DNA of 45,099 nucleotides from an uncultured Sphingobacteriaceae bacterium (GTDB lineage: Bacteria > Bacteroidota > Bacteroidia > Sphingobacteriales > Sphingobacteriaceae), in contig CAMLLO010000035.1 of NCBI GenBank assembly GCA_946480915.1, positions 1 to 45,099 on the forward strand. The letters are read 5' to 3'. The translations under genes and the position numbers were made by a program. Under the pieces are notes generated by a model. The model had not been told where the DNA came from, searched no databases, and saw nothing but the letters and a program-made list of their open reading frames with translations. The number at the start of each line of letters is the position of its first letter. Position 1 is the first letter of the stretch. Of this stretch, positions 1-11,000 are shown piece after piece.

Positions 1-1
1 T

Positions 2-1168
2 TTTCCCACTTTTGATCAAGAGGCAATCAGAACTTACATGACCGAATTGAATGATCTTTCACACAAACTTGATCCTTCGAGAAAAACAGCTATACGCCGC
101 TGCGATTTTTGCAAAGATATTGTAGATGTATATTCTCCTTCTATCTGGGCTGGATGGTATCGTGGTATTTATACCGAATACAAACAGGTTTCAATGGAAG
201 AGTTTAATAAAGTAAAACGTTTCCTGCATGTGGAATGGGGGGGAGACAGCCATGCCCGTCGTCATTCTGAGAATCCGGATAACGCCTTGTCTAAAGTACA
301 GCGTGCCGGAGCGGCCGATGAACGTGCCGGAGATGCTTCCTTGTTTGGCGGTAGCGCCCGCGTTTCTAAAGATGGTGATTGGAGCGAGTCATATATGGCA
401 AATCTGATTGACTGGCATTTAAAAGAGCAAGAAACTATGCCCTGGCTAACTGGTTCAGCACAATGGCCTTTTAAAGATTTCTCTACACCGGTGCGCCCGG
501 ATAACCCGGTTCCCTATATGAACCAAAAAGGGGTAATTGAACGTGATTTTACTAAGAAAGAAGCATTTTATATCTTTCAATCCTATTGGACGTCGAAGCC
601 AATGGTTCATATTTATGGTCATTCCTGGCCGGTAAGATGGGGCGAGCTTGCGGAAGAGAAGATGATAAAGGTGTACTCTAACTGCGAGCAGGCTGAACTT
701 TTCCTGAACGGAAAAAGTCTGGGAACCAAAAAGCGCAACAGTCAGGACTTTCCTTGTGCAGGCCTACGGTGGATTGCTCCTTTTAACGTTGGGAATAATA
801 CAATCAGAGTGGTTGCACGAAGTGGCAAAACTACTGTAGAAGATCATATTTCATTTCAATATCAAACGGAGAAATGGACAAAGCCAACAAAGCTTACTTT
901 AACTAAAATCGGAGAGGAGAATGGTGTAGTGACAGTTGAAGCCAAATTATTCGATAATAATAATGTACAATGCCTTGATGCTGTTAATTGGGTTCGCTTT
1001 GAACTTGCCGGAGATGGCGAACTGATAGATAATCAGGGTACTTCTACCGGTTCACGCAAAGTGCAGACTTATAATGGAAGAGCTATTATAAGTTTAAAGA
1101 CAGGTAATGGAAAAAACACTGTAGCAGTAAAGTCTGAAGGTATACCTACGGCGATGTTAACACTTTAA
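2..1168 (+). CDS. Glycoside hydrolase family 2 protein, 3' part (5' end outside window)
   Basis: The reading frame is open to the left edge, so the ATG at 38 is internal and the N-terminal sugar-binding domain and most of the TIM barrel are missing. The visible part begins at the end of the barrel. The segment HVEWGGDSHARRHSE resembles the nucleophile-containing s-E-y-G-a-D motif of GH2 beta-galactosidases and beta-glucuronidases; the Glu (codon 233-235) is the likely nucleophile. An Ig-like domain of the DUF4982 type follows (around nt 650-870, with the pattern NCEQAELFLNGKSLG), then a final beta-sandwich to the stop. The stop is 9 bp from the following GH95 gene, so the two are probably co-transcribed. 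With two GH95 enzymes downstream, a role in removing beta-galactose exposed by fucosidases is likely, but substrate choice within GH2 cannot be read here. Confidence 0.85.
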   Translation, partial: FPTFDQEAIRTYMTELNDLSHKLDPSRKTAIRRCDFCKDIVDVYSPSIWAGWYRGIYTEYKQVSMEEFNKVKRFLHVEWGGDSHARRHSENPDNALSKVQRAGAADERAGDASLFGGSARVSKDGDWSESYMANLIDWHLKEQETMPWLTGSAQWPFKDFSTPVRPDNPVPYMNQKGVIERDFTKKEAFYIFQSYWTSKPMVHIYGHSWPVRWGELAEEKMIKVYSNCEQAELFLNGKSLGTKKRNSQDFPCAGLRWIAPFNVGNNTIRVVARSGKTTVEDHISFQYQTEKWTKPTKLTLTKIGEENGVVTVEAKLFDNNNVQCLDAVNWVRFELAGDGELIDNQGTSTGSRKVQTYNGRAIISLKTGNGKNTVAVKSEGIPTAMLTL

Positions 1169-1177
1169 ACTATAAAA

Positions 1178-3646
1178 ATGGTTAGACTGGCCTCTATTTT
1201 AGTTCTTTTAGTTTTTGTTTCTACGCTTAGTTATTCTCAACTAAAGGTTGATAATACATTGAAATTGTGGTACAACACTCCTGCAGAAAACTGGAACGAA
1301 GCCTTGCCTGTCGGGAATGGACGTTTGGGTGCAATGGTATTTGGGAATCCTGCTAAGGAACAATTACAGTTAAATGAGGAAACCGTATGGTCTGGTGGGC
1401 CTAATAATAACATTACTGCTGAGTCCGGCGCTGCGATTCCAAAATTGAGGAAGCTACTTTTCGACGGTAAGTTCGAAGAAGCTCAGGCCATTGCGGACGT
1501 AGAAATGTTTCCTAAAAAGAACAGTGGTATGATCTATCAGCCTGTAGGCAACTTGTTTCTTGAATTTGATGGGCACCAGAACGCTAAAAACTATTATCGT
1601 GATCTGAACATCGAAAAAGCAGTGGCAACAGTTACTTATGAGCTAGATGGTGTAAAATACAAGCGGGAAATATTTTCATCGTTTACCGATCAGGTAATGA
1701 TTGTTCGTGTAACAGCGGATAAGCCGGGTAAGATTTCTTTCACTGCTTTCATGGATTCTCCTCAGAAGAGCGAACAGCGAATTCAAAACGATAAATTAAT
1801 ATTATCAGGTACAACTTCAGATCATGAAGGAGAAAAGGGCCGGATTAAATTTGAATCGCAGGTGAAAGCCATTGCAGAAGGAGGTAAGGTATCTGCCGGT
1901 AATAACAGCTGGATAATTAAGAATGCAAATGCCGCAACCCTCTATATTTCTATAGCCACAAACTTTGTAAATTACAAGGATGTAAGTGGTGATGCAGGAA
2001 CGAAGGCTGCGTCTTTTCTTGATAAGGCGATAAAAAAGAAATATACAGCCGCTTTAGCTGATCATATTAAATTTTATCAGCAATTTTTTAATCGCGTTAA
2101 GCTGAATATTGGGGTAAATAGTGCAGTAAATAAGCCTACAGATCAGCGAATTGCGGAGTTTGCAAACGCAAATGATCCGCACCTGGCATCTCTTTATTTT
2201 CAGTTTGGAAGGTATTTGTTGATTTCAAGCTCTCAGCCCGGAAATCAGCCTCCAACCCTTCAGGGTATTTGGAATGATAAAATGCTGGCTCCATGGGATA
2301 GTAAGTATACCATCAATATTAATACTGAAATGAATTATTGGCCTGCAGAAGTAACCAATTTGTCTGAACTGCACGACCCATTATTCAAGATGTTAAAAGA
2401 TTTATCTGTAACAGGTCGGGAAACAGCAAAAGTGATGTATGGCGCTAAGGGGTGGGTTACGCACCATAATACTGATTTGTGGCGCATTACAGGTCCGGTA
2501 GATCGACCATATGCTGGTTTATGGCCAATGGGAGGTAATTGGTTAAGTCAGCACCTGTGGGAGCATTATATGTTTACGGGCGACAAGAAATTTCTGCAGG
2601 AATATTACCCGGTATTGAAAGGCGCCTGCGAATTTTATCTGGATGTTTTGCAGGAACAGCCTATCCATAAATGGTTGGTGGTTGCTCCATCTAATTCACC
2701 CGAAAATACTTATGTTGCTGGAAAACGAGTTTCTATAGCTGCTGGAACCACTATGGACAATCAGCTTTTGTTTGATTTGTTTAGTAAAACCGCTAAAGCA
2801 TCTGAACTATTAAATACTGATGAAACTTTCCGTCAGAGGTTAAATGCAACAATAAAAAAACTCGCTCCTATGCAAATTGGAAAATATGGACAGTTGCAAG
2901 AATGGATGCATGATTCTGACCGTCCGGATGATAAGCATCGCCATATATCACACCTTTATGGTTTATATCCCAGTAACCAGATATCTGCTACCAGAACGCC
3001 TAAACTATTTGATGCCGCCAAAACTTCTTTACTTTATCGCGGTGATCCGGCAACAGGATGGTCCATGGGTTGGAAAGTAAATTTATGGGCTCGTTTTTTA
3101 GATGGAAACCATGCTTATAAGCTAATTACAGATCAACTAAAATTAGTTGGCGGGCGCCAGGATAGTGTCAACACAAAAGGTGGTGGAACTTATCCCAATA
3201 TGCTTGATGCACATCCGCCTTTTCAAATTGATGGAAATTTTGGTTGTACTGCGGGTATTGCGGAAATGCTGGTTCAATCTCATGATGGAGCCATCCATTT
3301 GTTACCGGCTTTGCCAGATAATTGGTCGACCGGCGAGGTGAGCGGATTGGTTGCCCGGGGGGGATTTGAGATAGCTATTAGTTGGAAAAACAATCAAATC
3401 AGCCAGTTAAAAGTTAAATCTAAACTTGGTGGCAATTGTAGGCTGCGTTTAAATACAGGAAGCGCTGTTGGCGCAACAAAGCTTAAAGAAGCACAAGGAA
3501 AGAATCCAAATCCTTTTTACGAATTACCTGAAATCAAAGAGCCTTTAGTTTCCAGCGGAGTAAAATTAAATCCAGTTTTAATTAAACCTTTTATCGACTA
3601 TGATTTTAATACGATGGCGGGTAAAGAATATACTTTTAACTTTTAA
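1178..3646 (+). CDS. GH95 alpha-L-fucosidase/alpha-L-galactosidase (first of tandem pair)
   Basis: 822 aa, a normal length for GH95, with an N-terminal signal peptide (cleavage probably after the Ser of LSYSQ). The family signature is clear at the mature N-terminus ([18 protein letters not shown], then [13 protein letters not shown]). The (alpha/alpha)6 barrel carries the three known catalytic elements of Bifidobacterium AfcA: the N-x-N pair as N380/N382 in [11 protein letters not shown], the general acid as E509 in SNSPEN, and the base Asp as D685 in [10 protein letters not shown]. The family hydrolyses alpha-1,2-L-fucosidic or L-galactosidic bonds by inversion. The likely location is the periplasm. 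Only 9 bp separate it from the GH2 gene and 4 bp from the second GH95 gene, which indicates one operon. Fucose versus L-galactose preference is not decided. Confidence 0.93.
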   Translation: MVRLASILVLLVFVSTLSYSQLKVDNTLKLWYNTPAENWNEALPVGNGRLGAMVFGNPAKEQLQLNEETVWSGGPNNNITAESGAAIPKLRKLLFDGKFEEAQAIADVEMFPKKNSGMIYQPVGNLFLEFDGHQNAKNYYRDLNIEKAVATVTYELDGVKYKREIFSSFTDQVMIVRVTADKPGKISFTAFMDSPQKSEQRIQNDKLILSGTTSDHEGEKGRIKFESQVKAIAEGGKVSAGNNSWIIKNANAATLYISIATNFVNYKDVSGDAGTKAASFLDKAIKKKYTAALADHIKFYQQFFNRVKLNIGVNSAVNKPTDQRIAEFANANDPHLASLYFQFGRYLLISSSQPGNQPPTLQGIWNDKMLAPWDSKYTININTEMNYWPAEVTNLSELHDPLFKMLKDLSVTGRETAKVMYGAKGWVTHHNTDLWRITGPVDRPYAGLWPMGGNWLSQHLWEHYMFTGDKKFLQEYYPVLKGACEFYLDVLQEQPIHKWLVVAPSNSPENTYVAGKRVSIAAGTTMDNQLLFDLFSKTAKASELLNTDETFRQRLNATIKKLAPMQIGKYGQLQEWMHDSDRPDDKHRHISHLYGLYPSNQISATRTPKLFDAAKTSLLYRGDPATGWSMGWKVNLWARFLDGNHAYKLITDQLKLVGGRQDSVNTKGGGTYPNMLDAHPPFQIDGNFGCTAGIAEMLVQSHDGAIHLLPALPDNWSTGEVSGLVARGGFEIAISWKNNQISQLKVKSKLGGNCRLRLNTGSAVGATKLKEAQGKNPNPFYELPEIKEPLVSSGVKLNPVLIKPFIDYDFNTMAGKEYTFNF

Positions 3647-3650
3647 GTTT

Positions 3651-6275
3651 ATGATTCAACATAGAACTCTGCTTTCCCTTATGATTTTTAGCGTCGTAAG
3701 CGCCTCAGCACAGAGCCCTAAGAATGATGCAAAATTAAAATTATGGTACGATGAACCTGCGAAGATGTGGGAAGAAGCCTTGCCCTTAGGTAATGGCGAA
3801 ACTGGGGCGATGGTTTTTGGTCGCGTAAATAAGGAGCGTTTCCAACTGAATAATAATACGCTTTGGTCGGGCTTTCCAAATCCCGGAAATAATCCTAAGG
3901 GACCAGCGGCATTGCCATTGGTACGGAAGGCGGTTGAGGATGGCGATTATGTTAAAGCTGCAGATATATGGAAGAAAAATCTGCAAGGTCCGTATTCAGC
4001 GCGATACCTTACGATGGCTGATCTGTTTTTAGACTTTAATTTAAAAGATTCGACAGCGACTTCGTATCGCCGTGAATTAGATCTGAATAATGCAGTTAAT
4101 ACAGTAAGTTATAAAGTCGGAGGAGTAAATTATAAACGTGAAACTATTATTAGTTATCCCGATAAGGTTATGACTATCCACATTACCGCCGATAAAAAAA
4201 ATGCCATAAGTTTTATTGCCAGCATGCAGAGTAAATTAAGGTATACCGTATCTGCACCAACATCTAATTATTTGGTGTTAAAAGGAAAGGCGCCTATACA
4301 TGTCGCTCATCGCGCTATTGAGCCAAAGCAGATTGAGTATGATGAAAATCCAAAGGGTGAAGGGATGAACTTAGAAGTGCATGTTCAAATAAAAGCGGAG
4401 GGCGGATCTACAACCGCTGTGGGCAATACGATTAATGTTGCAAGTGCTAATGCGGTAACTATTTATCTTACCGATGGCACAAGTTTTAATGGTTTTGATA
4501 AATCGCCGGGCTTAGAAGGGAAGGACCCTTCTGTTGAGGCGAAAGCCAATCTTACTAAAGCTTATCCTAAATCTTTTGTTGCAATTAAAACTGCTCATAT
4601 TACCGATTATAAAAAATTATTTAATCGCGTAAGTTTTAACCTGGGTTCAAATCCTGACTTATCCAAATTACCTACTAACATAAGATTATCGCGTCAGGGG
4701 AAAACCGGAAATGATCAGGAATTACAAGTTCTTTATTATCAGTTTGGTCGTTACCTGATGATTTCAAGTTCAAGACCAGGTTCTCAGGCAACCAATTTAC
4801 AGGGTATCTGGAACGATCATGTTCAACCGCCATGGGGTAGTAATTATACGGTAAATGCAAATACTCAAATGAATTATTGGCTCGCAGAGAATACGAATCT
4901 TTCAGAATTGCATCAGCCCTTATTTGATTTTATTAGTCGGCTGGCAAAAAACGGCGAAACAACGGCTAAAGTGAATTATGGTATTCAGCAGGGCTGGGTG
5001 CTTCATCACAATACAGATATCTGGGCAAAAACCTCACCAACCGGTGGATACAACTGGGATCCCAAAGGAGCGCCTCGTTGGTCTGCCTGGCCTATGGGAG
5101 GTGCCTGGTTAAGTACTCACTTATACGAACATTATTTATTTACCGGAGATAAGAATTTTTTGCGCGAGAAAGGTTATCCCTTGATGAAAGGTGCAGCTGA
5201 GTTTATGCTGAGCTGGTTAGTGGAAGATAAGAACGGGTACCTGGTTACAAATCCCTCAACATCGCCCGAAAACGTTTTCAAAATTGATGGGAAAGATATG
5301 GAAGTAAGTATGGCCACCACCATGGATATGGGGATTCTTCGTGAGCTATTTACTGCTTGCATCGAGTCAGCTAAAGCTTTGAAGACCGATGCGGATTTCC
5401 GTATGCGACTGGAGAAAGCAAGAGCTAAGTTATATCCATATAATATTGGTCAACACGGGCAACTACAAGAATGGTTTAAAGATTGGGATGATCCGAAGGA
5501 TTCACATCGGCATTTATCCCATTTATTTGGCCTTTATCCTGGCACTCAGATTACTCCTCAAAATACGCCAGCATTAGCGGCGGCTGCTAAACAATCATTA
5601 ATTCATCGCGGTGATGTAAGTACAGGCTGGTCTATGGCATGGAAAATTAATTGGTGGGCAAGGTTACAGGACGGTGATCATGCTTTGAAAATTTTAAAGG
5701 CGGGTTTAACCCTAATAGATCCCGCGAAAACTGTCGAGCCGGCACCAATGCCTTTTACTAGTTCAACTACACCGCCAGCTCAGTTAACGAATGTGCAGAT
5801 GAGCGGAGGCGGAACATATCCTAACTTATTTGATGCACATCCTCCTTTCCAGATTGATGGAAATTTTGGAGCAACTGCCGGAATTACGGAGATGCTATTA
5901 CAGAGTCATACAGGTGCCGTTAATTTATTGCCTGCTTTGCCCAAAGAGTGGTCAAAAGGATCGATCAAAGGCGTAAAAGCAAGAGGAAACTTTACAGTTG
6001 ATATAGCTTGGGAAAACAACAAACTTACCAAAGCCGAAATATATTCAGCATCAGGAGGTAATTGTCGTCTGAGTACAAAGGTGCCGGTAAAAGTTATTGG
6101 AGTCGTTACAACGGCATTTCAAGGGGAAAATCCAAATGAATTGAGTATTCATTCCCAAAATATTTCCTATAAAAAGAATTCATTAGCTAAATTAGCTGAT
6201 CTTACTATTGAGAAAGATTACACGATTGATTTTATAACGGAAAAAGGGAAGCGATATGTAATTCAACCCTTATAA
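3651..6275 (+). CDS. GH95 alpha-L-fucosidase/alpha-L-galactosidase (second of tandem pair)
   Basis: 874 aa from the ATG at 3651. A longer frame starting at 3600 would overlap the upstream gene and lack a signal peptide, whereas 3651 gives [20 protein letters not shown] followed by a cleavage site. The catalytic set is complete: N402/N404 in [12 protein letters not shown]540 in STSPEN, D736 in [10 protein letters not shown]. It is clearly paralogous to the preceding gene but diverged. Differences include an insertion of about 30 residues before the [15 protein letters not shown] block (around residues 690-720, rich in Pro and Thr) and different residues around the active-site loops (NYWLAEN against NYWPAEV). 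This suggests a different linkage or leaving-group specificity rather than a dosage duplicate. Likely periplasmic and in the GH2-GH95-GH95 operon. Confidence 0.93.
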   Translation: MIQHRTLLSLMIFSVVSASAQSPKNDAKLKLWYDEPAKMWEEALPLGNGETGAMVFGRVNKERFQLNNNTLWSGFPNPGNNPKGPAALPLVRKAVEDGDYVKAADIWKKNLQGPYSARYLTMADLFLDFNLKDSTATSYRRELDLNNAVNTVSYKVGGVNYKRETIISYPDKVMTIHITADKKNAISFIASMQSKLRYTVSAPTSNYLVLKGKAPIHVAHRAIEPKQIEYDENPKGEGMNLEVHVQIKAEGGSTTAVGNTINVASANAVTIYLTDGTSFNGFDKSPGLEGKDPSVEAKANLTKAYPKSFVAIKTAHITDYKKLFNRVSFNLGSNPDLSKLPTNIRLSRQGKTGNDQELQVLYYQFGRYLMISSSRPGSQATNLQGIWNDHVQPPWGSNYTVNANTQMNYWLAENTNLSELHQPLFDFISRLAKNGETTAKVNYGIQQGWVLHHNTDIWAKTSPTGGYNWDPKGAPRWSAWPMGGAWLSTHLYEHYLFTGDKNFLREKGYPLMKGAAEFMLSWLVEDKNGYLVTNPSTSPENVFKIDGKDMEVSMATTMDMGILRELFTACIESAKALKTDADFRMRLEKARAKLYPYNIGQHGQLQEWFKDWDDPKDSHRHLSHLFGLYPGTQITPQNTPALAAAAKQSLIHRGDVSTGWSMAWKINWWARLQDGDHALKILKAGLTLIDPAKTVEPAPMPFTSSTTPPAQLTNVQMSGGGTYPNLFDAHPPFQIDGNFGATAGITEMLLQSHTGAVNLLPALPKEWSKGSIKGVKARGNFTVDIAWENNKLTKAEIYSASGGNCRLSTKVPVKVIGVVTTAFQGENPNELSIHSQNISYKKNSLAKLADLTIEKDYTIDFITEKGKRYVIQPL

Positions 6276-6309
6276 TATAATTAAAACAACGAAATAGGTA
6301 TGAAACTCG

Positions 6310-6331
6310 GAGGATTTAGTACTAAATCCTC
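6310..6331. promoter_or_regulatory. 22-bp perfect palindrome upstream of sigma factor gene
   Basis: Two 11-base arms, GAGGATTTAGT and ACTAAATCCTC, are exact reverse complements with no spacer. The site lies 34 bp after the second GH95 stop and 28 bp before the sigma factor ATG. It could be a dimeric repressor/activator operator or, folded as RNA, a 9-bp stem with a 4-base loop acting as a weak terminator or processing site between the enzyme genes and the regulatory genes. The following bases (CTTGATTATT) are not a strong U-tract, so an operator or processing role is slightly preferred. Confidence 0.5.
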
Positions 6332-6359
6332 TTGATTATTAGAACTAAGCTATTCTCTG

Positions 6360-6908
6360 ATGAAAAATTATTCTGAAGCAGAGTTAATAAATTTATTAAA
6401 GGGAGGAAATATTCCTGTATTTAATGAATTTTATAAAAGGAACTGGAAGGCTTTATATAACCTTGCTTACCGGTCGACTTGTTCTCAGGATGAAGCTATG
6501 GATATGGTTCAGAATGTTTTCGTTACTCTTTGGAATAATAGGAAAAATCTAAATTCCGGCAAGAGTGTACAAGCTTTTCTCTTTACTATCCTGAAAAATA
6601 ATATAATAAATTTTTACAGGAAGGAAACTCTAAAGAAGAGAAAAATGGACGAGATATTATCTCCAACGACACATACTCCAACAAATGAGGAGGTTTTTTT
6701 TGCCAAGGAACTTTCTACAAGAATTAATGGCGAAATAGAACTTTTACCGCAGAAAATGCAACAGGTTTTTATTCTAAGCCGTCGGGAACATAAATCAGTT
6801 TTGGAAATTTCAAAGGAACTTAACATTGCTCCCCGCACTGTTAAAAATCAACTTTCAAACGCGCTGAAAATACTTCGTACCCGTTTGGATATTAAAATTT
6901 CCAATTAA
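6360..6908 (+). CDS. ECF-type RNA polymerase sigma-70 factor
   Basis: 182 aa, typical for extracytoplasmic-function sigma factors. Region 2 spans about residues 20-90 (YNLAYRSTCSQDEAMDMVQN is the core-binding/-10 recognition part). Region 4 spans about 120-175, with a helix-turn-helix ending in SVLEISKELNIAPRTVKNQL. There is no extended linker or extra domain. It is followed by a FecR-type anti-sigma gene and an STN-containing SusC, the standard Bacteroidota trans-envelope signalling cassette. In that system the receptor senses glycan, the anti-sigma factor releases the sigma factor, and the sigma factor turns on the susCD operon. Its target promoter is probably in front of SusC1 and perhaps in front of its own gene, but no consensus could be assigned by eye. 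Confidence 0.95.
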   Translation: MKNYSEAELINLLKGGNIPVFNEFYKRNWKALYNLAYRSTCSQDEAMDMVQNVFVTLWNNRKNLNSGKSVQAFLFTILKNNIINFYRKETLKKRKMDEILSPTTHTPTNEEVFFAKELSTRINGEIELLPQKMQQVFILSRREHKSVLEISKELNIAPRTVKNQLSNALKILRTRLDIKISN

Positions 6909-6972
6909 ATTATTAAAAGTTCTGGTACCTGGCTTGCCGTAGTTTGTATATATCATATATAAACTATTTAAG

Positions 6973-7917
6973 TTGAAAAAATCGTTCATCACAAAACTAT
7001 TACAGGGGCGCCTGCAAGAACCCCTGTCCGAAGAGGAGCAGCAGATTATTAATCGCTGGGAAAGTGAAAACTTTGAAAGACTCGAAGATTTGCCATCTCC
7101 GGATGAAAATCATTTGCATTATGTGGAAGCTCAGATGCTTCGGAATATTCATTCTGCGATTAAACCTTCGTCTTTAAATCTTTTTACATCTGGTATAATC
7201 CTGAAAGTAGCTGCCATACTTTTATTAGTTTCTTCATTTACGTACCTGTTCATTTCTATTCAGCCTTTAGATAATTTCATTATAGTAAGATCAGAAAAAG
7301 GAAGTAAAAGGTTTTTTCTTTTACCAGACAGCTCTAAGGTGTGGTTAAATGCAGCGTCGGCAATAAAATATTCTAAAAATTTTGGTACCAAACGAGAAAT
7401 CTACCTATTAGAGGGTGAGGTGTTTTTCGACGTAATGCATAAGCCTGAATTCCCATTTGTTGTATTGCATGATAAGGTGTATGCCAAGGTATTGGGCACA
7501 GCATTCAATGTTAAGGTTTATGGTACGCAGGATGTAAGAGTAACTGTTGCAAGGGGACGAGTTGAAGTGGGTTCAGAGGAGAAAGTATATACTGTTTTAA
7601 CAAAGGATAAGGAAATTATTCTGGAAAAGAATAAGATTCAAAATTATTATACAAGAGCTGTTGATGCTCAGAAGGTCGCCAATTGGAAAACCAATGAAGT
7701 GAATCTATACGATGTGTCGTTTGAAGATATAATTATATCCCTGGAGGATAATTATAATGTTAATATATCCTACCCAAAAGATCAGATGAAGAACAGCAAG
7801 TCCACAATTCATTATTCTTCCAAGCAGGACTTAAGCCAGGTTCTGGAGATAGTAAAAATGATACATGGTCTGGATTATAAAATTAAAGGGAAGGAGGTAA
7901 CTCTAAATACCAATTAA
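6973..7917 (+). CDS. FecR-family anti-sigma factor
   Basis: 314 aa. The start is a TTG at 6973: there is no in-frame ATG between it and the upstream in-frame stop at 6940, and the protein begins MKKSFITKLLQGRL from that codon. An N-terminal cytoplasmic sigma-binding segment (about 1-70) is followed by one transmembrane helix (about 73-96, IILKVAAILLLVSSFTYLF). Next comes a periplasmic FecR domain (about 105-205, including LPDSSKVWLNAASAIKY and GTAFNVKVYG) and a C-terminal DUF4974-like domain (about 240-310) that would contact the STN domain of the receptor. It holds the adjacent sigma factor inactive until the receptor signals. The gap to the sigma gene is 64 bp. Confidence 0.93.
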   Translation: MKKSFITKLLQGRLQEPLSEEEQQIINRWESENFERLEDLPSPDENHLHYVEAQMLRNIHSAIKPSSLNLFTSGIILKVAAILLLVSSFTYLFISIQPLDNFIIVRSEKGSKRFFLLPDSSKVWLNAASAIKYSKNFGTKREIYLLEGEVFFDVMHKPEFPFVVLHDKVYAKVLGTAFNVKVYGTQDVRVTVARGRVEVGSEEKVYTVLTKDKEIILEKNKIQNYYTRAVDAQKVANWKTNEVNLYDVSFEDIIISLEDNYNVNISYPKDQMKNSKSTIHYSSKQDLSQVLEIVKMIHGLDYKIKGKEVTLNTN

Positions 7918-7936
7918 CCAATAAAGTATTTGAAAA

Positions 7937-7965
7937 ATCAATACCCGTTACCAGCGGGTATTGAT
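7937..7965. promoter_or_regulatory. Hairpin in the FecR-SusC1 gap
   Basis: Exact 11-base arms ATCAATACCCG (7937-7947) and CGGGTATTGAT (7955-7965) enclose a 7-base loop. No U-tract follows, so it is a poor intrinsic terminator. An attenuator, RNA-processing or protein-binding site that separates regulatory-gene expression from the much more highly needed susC transcript is possible. Further along the same 115-bp gap is a 12-base palindrome AAAACTAGTTTT (7987-7998), nested within imperfect arms (7971-8003). Confidence 0.45.
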
Positions 7966-8032
7966 CAATAAGTAGCTAAAAGTCTGAAAACTAGTTTTAA
8001 CTACCCGTTTTAAAAATTAAAAACAAACAAAT

Positions 8033-11000
8033 ATGACAAGAAAATTTATAAACCTAATTACTTTCTACATGAAACTTTCTATGGTGGTAATTTCGGGTGT
8101 TTTGCTGTCGAGCCAATTATTGATAGCAAGCACAGCTGAAAGTCAGATTGTGCAAACACCAGTTACTATATCTTTTGAGAGCACTTCGCTTTATGCTTCC
8201 ATAAAAGTCTTAGAACAGAAGAGTAAAATCAAATTCTCCTATGATTCTAAAACATTAAAGAAGTGCTCTATCAATTCTCATGAGTTTAACGATGCTCCTT
8301 TAGGAGATATACTTACAGCGTTACTGAAGGATACTAATCTGTCTTTTAATGAAGTTGAAAGCGGAATCGTAATTTATGATAAGCGCTCTATTAATATAGA
8401 AAATTCTATGGTCAATCCCGAATTGCCGCACGAAAACACAGATATCGTTGTTAAGGGAAAAGTTTCCGATGCCCAGGGACCTCTTCCTGGAGTAACTGTA
8501 AAAGTCGAAGGAGAATCTATCGGAACAACGACGGATATAAACGGGTATTACACACTGAGAGCACCAGAAAATGGCACCTTAATTTTTACATACATCGGAT
8601 TTGTAGCTAAACGGGTTCCGGTCAATAATCAAACAACGATAAATGTGATGTTAGATGTTGAATCCAAATCTTTGCAAGAGGTAGTTGTTGTTGGATACGG
8701 AACACAAAAGAAAGCAAATTTGACGGGGGCTGTGAGTTCAGTTTCCGGCGATGAAATTATAACTAGAACAGCACCCAATACTACCGCATTGCTACAAGGG
8801 CGTATGCCTGGTGTTCAAATCACACAGAATTCAGGACAACCAGGAGCAGAAAATGCGAATATCCAAATTCGTGGTTTAGGTAGCTTCAGTAAGGCTGGAA
8901 ACAATCCTCTTATTTTAATTGACGGAGTAGAGGGAGAACTTAATAACTTAAACCCTAATTTAATAGAAAGTATATCTGTTCTTAAAGATGCTGCTTCTGC
9001 CTCTATTTACGGTTCGAGAGCTGCGAATGGAGTTATATTAGTTACAACTAAAACAGGTAAAGCAGGCAGGTTGAATATTGATTATAGTCTTAATCTTAGC
9101 AGCCAAAAAGCTACTTCTATATATGACCGTGTTACTAACTCTGTGCAATTTATGGAGTTATTAAACAAGGCAATAGATCACACCGGAACTTCTACAAATC
9201 AAAAATATACTCCTGCAGAAATCGATTTGTACAGGCAACCTTCTGAACAATATCCCAGCTATGACTGGATGGATGCTGTTTTTCGTGGTACTCCATTGCA
9301 ACAACATTTTCTAAGTATTAACGGCGGTAAAGAAGGAACTACATATAACTTTGGTCTTGGATATCTGGATCAGGAGGGAGTTTTAATTGCCACCGATTAT
9401 AAGCGCTACGATGCTCAGTTTAATCTAAGGACTAATTTGGGTTCCAGAGTTACATTTGGTACCAACATCTCATTCTCAAATGGGGGGCGACATGAAACGG
9501 CATTAAATAACAATTTCGACGGAAATACCACCGAAGATCAGATCTTAAGTGCCTTGGCTGCGAACCCCACCTTTAAGCCTGTTTTGCCCGATGGAAGCGG
9601 TCGTTACGCTTCTAAAGCATTTTTAAAAGAAAGTGGAAATAAGAATCCGGTAGCGCTTGCCGAAAACGGAGGAAGGGAAATTAAGAATTATTATACATTG
9701 GCATCAGCCTTTGTTAATGTAGATATTCTGCCGGGTTTAAAAGGGGAGTTTAGAGGAGCTGTAAAATATAATGACAGAAATTCAAATGTTCATGTTATTG
9801 GTATTCCAACAAATCTCTACGTTCCTGACGGCTCGGGGGTATTCGCACCAACACCAGCGTTTAATGGCACTGTAGGAGAAAATAATTTAACATCCCGCCG
9901 GGAGAATGATCTTCAACTGACATATTTTGCGAACCTTAATTATGCAAAAACGTTTTCTGAAATTCATAATATCTCTGCCTTATTAGGAGTAAGCCAGGAA
10001 ACATTCAGGTACGAACGTCTGCAAGGCTTTAAAAGAAATGCTCCATCTAATGATTTAACAGAACTTGGTATTTTTTCTCCCGGCGGGCAAACAGCTGATG
10101 GATATGCTTATGAATGGGCGTTACAATCTTTGTTTGGCCGTTTTAATTATAACTTTAAAGAAAAATACCTGTTTGAAACCAATTTCCGTTACGATGGCTC
10201 TTCAAGATTCCCTTCGGGAAATAAATGGGGTTTCTTCCCTTCAGCTTCAGCAGGATGGAGAGTGTCTGAAGAGTCATTCCTTGATAACATAACCTTACTT
10301 GATAACCTAAAAATAAGAGCTTCATGGGGGCAAACAGGTAATCAGAATGTTAACAGAGATATTCTTGGCGAATCAATGCCTTATCCCTACCAGCCGGTAT
10401 TAAATCCATTTTTATATAACATTAACGGATCATTGCAGCAAGGGGTTACTCAAACGGATTTAAACAACAGAAATGTGAAATGGGAAACCTCGACTGTTAG
10501 CGATATAGGACTTGATTTTGGTTTATTCAGATCGAAGCTGTTTGGATCTCTTGATTGGTATACCAGACAGACAACTGATATTCTTAGAGAATTGCAAGTG
10601 CCAGCACATATTGGTATTGCTGGCCCGACGGTAAATAAGGGAGAAATGAAGAATACTGGTTGGGAGTTTCTTTTGGGGTATGAAAATAGGATAAGAGGTT
10701 TTCACTACAGGGTTCAAGGGAATTTCGAGACCTATAAAAATGAACTGGTAAAATTCGGTGCCCGTGAAATTGATGGCTCTGGTTTAGTGAGGGAAGAAGG
10801 ATTGCCTTATAATTCTTATTATATGTATGTATTTGATGGGATCTATCAAAATCAGGCAGAAATTGATAACGGCCCCACTCCAGTTGTAAAGCCAAAACCT
10901 GGCGATATGAAATACAAAGATCTAAACGGAGATGGAAAAGTAAGTCCGGATGACAGAACAGTAGTGAGTGGAGCTTATCCTAAATTTAATTATGGATTTA

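Noticed and set aside
3600..3650. Earlier start for the second GH95 gene
   Set aside because: It overlaps the end of the first GH95 gene and would hide the signal peptide that begins at 3651.
6942..6964. AT-rich near-palindrome between sigma and FecR genes
   Set aside because: It is made of simple TA repeats and likely by chance in AT-rich DNA.
10584..10895. 103-codon minus-strand frame inside SusC1
   Set aside because: It lies fully within a well-supported receptor gene, has no domain, signal or start context, and is a shadow frame.
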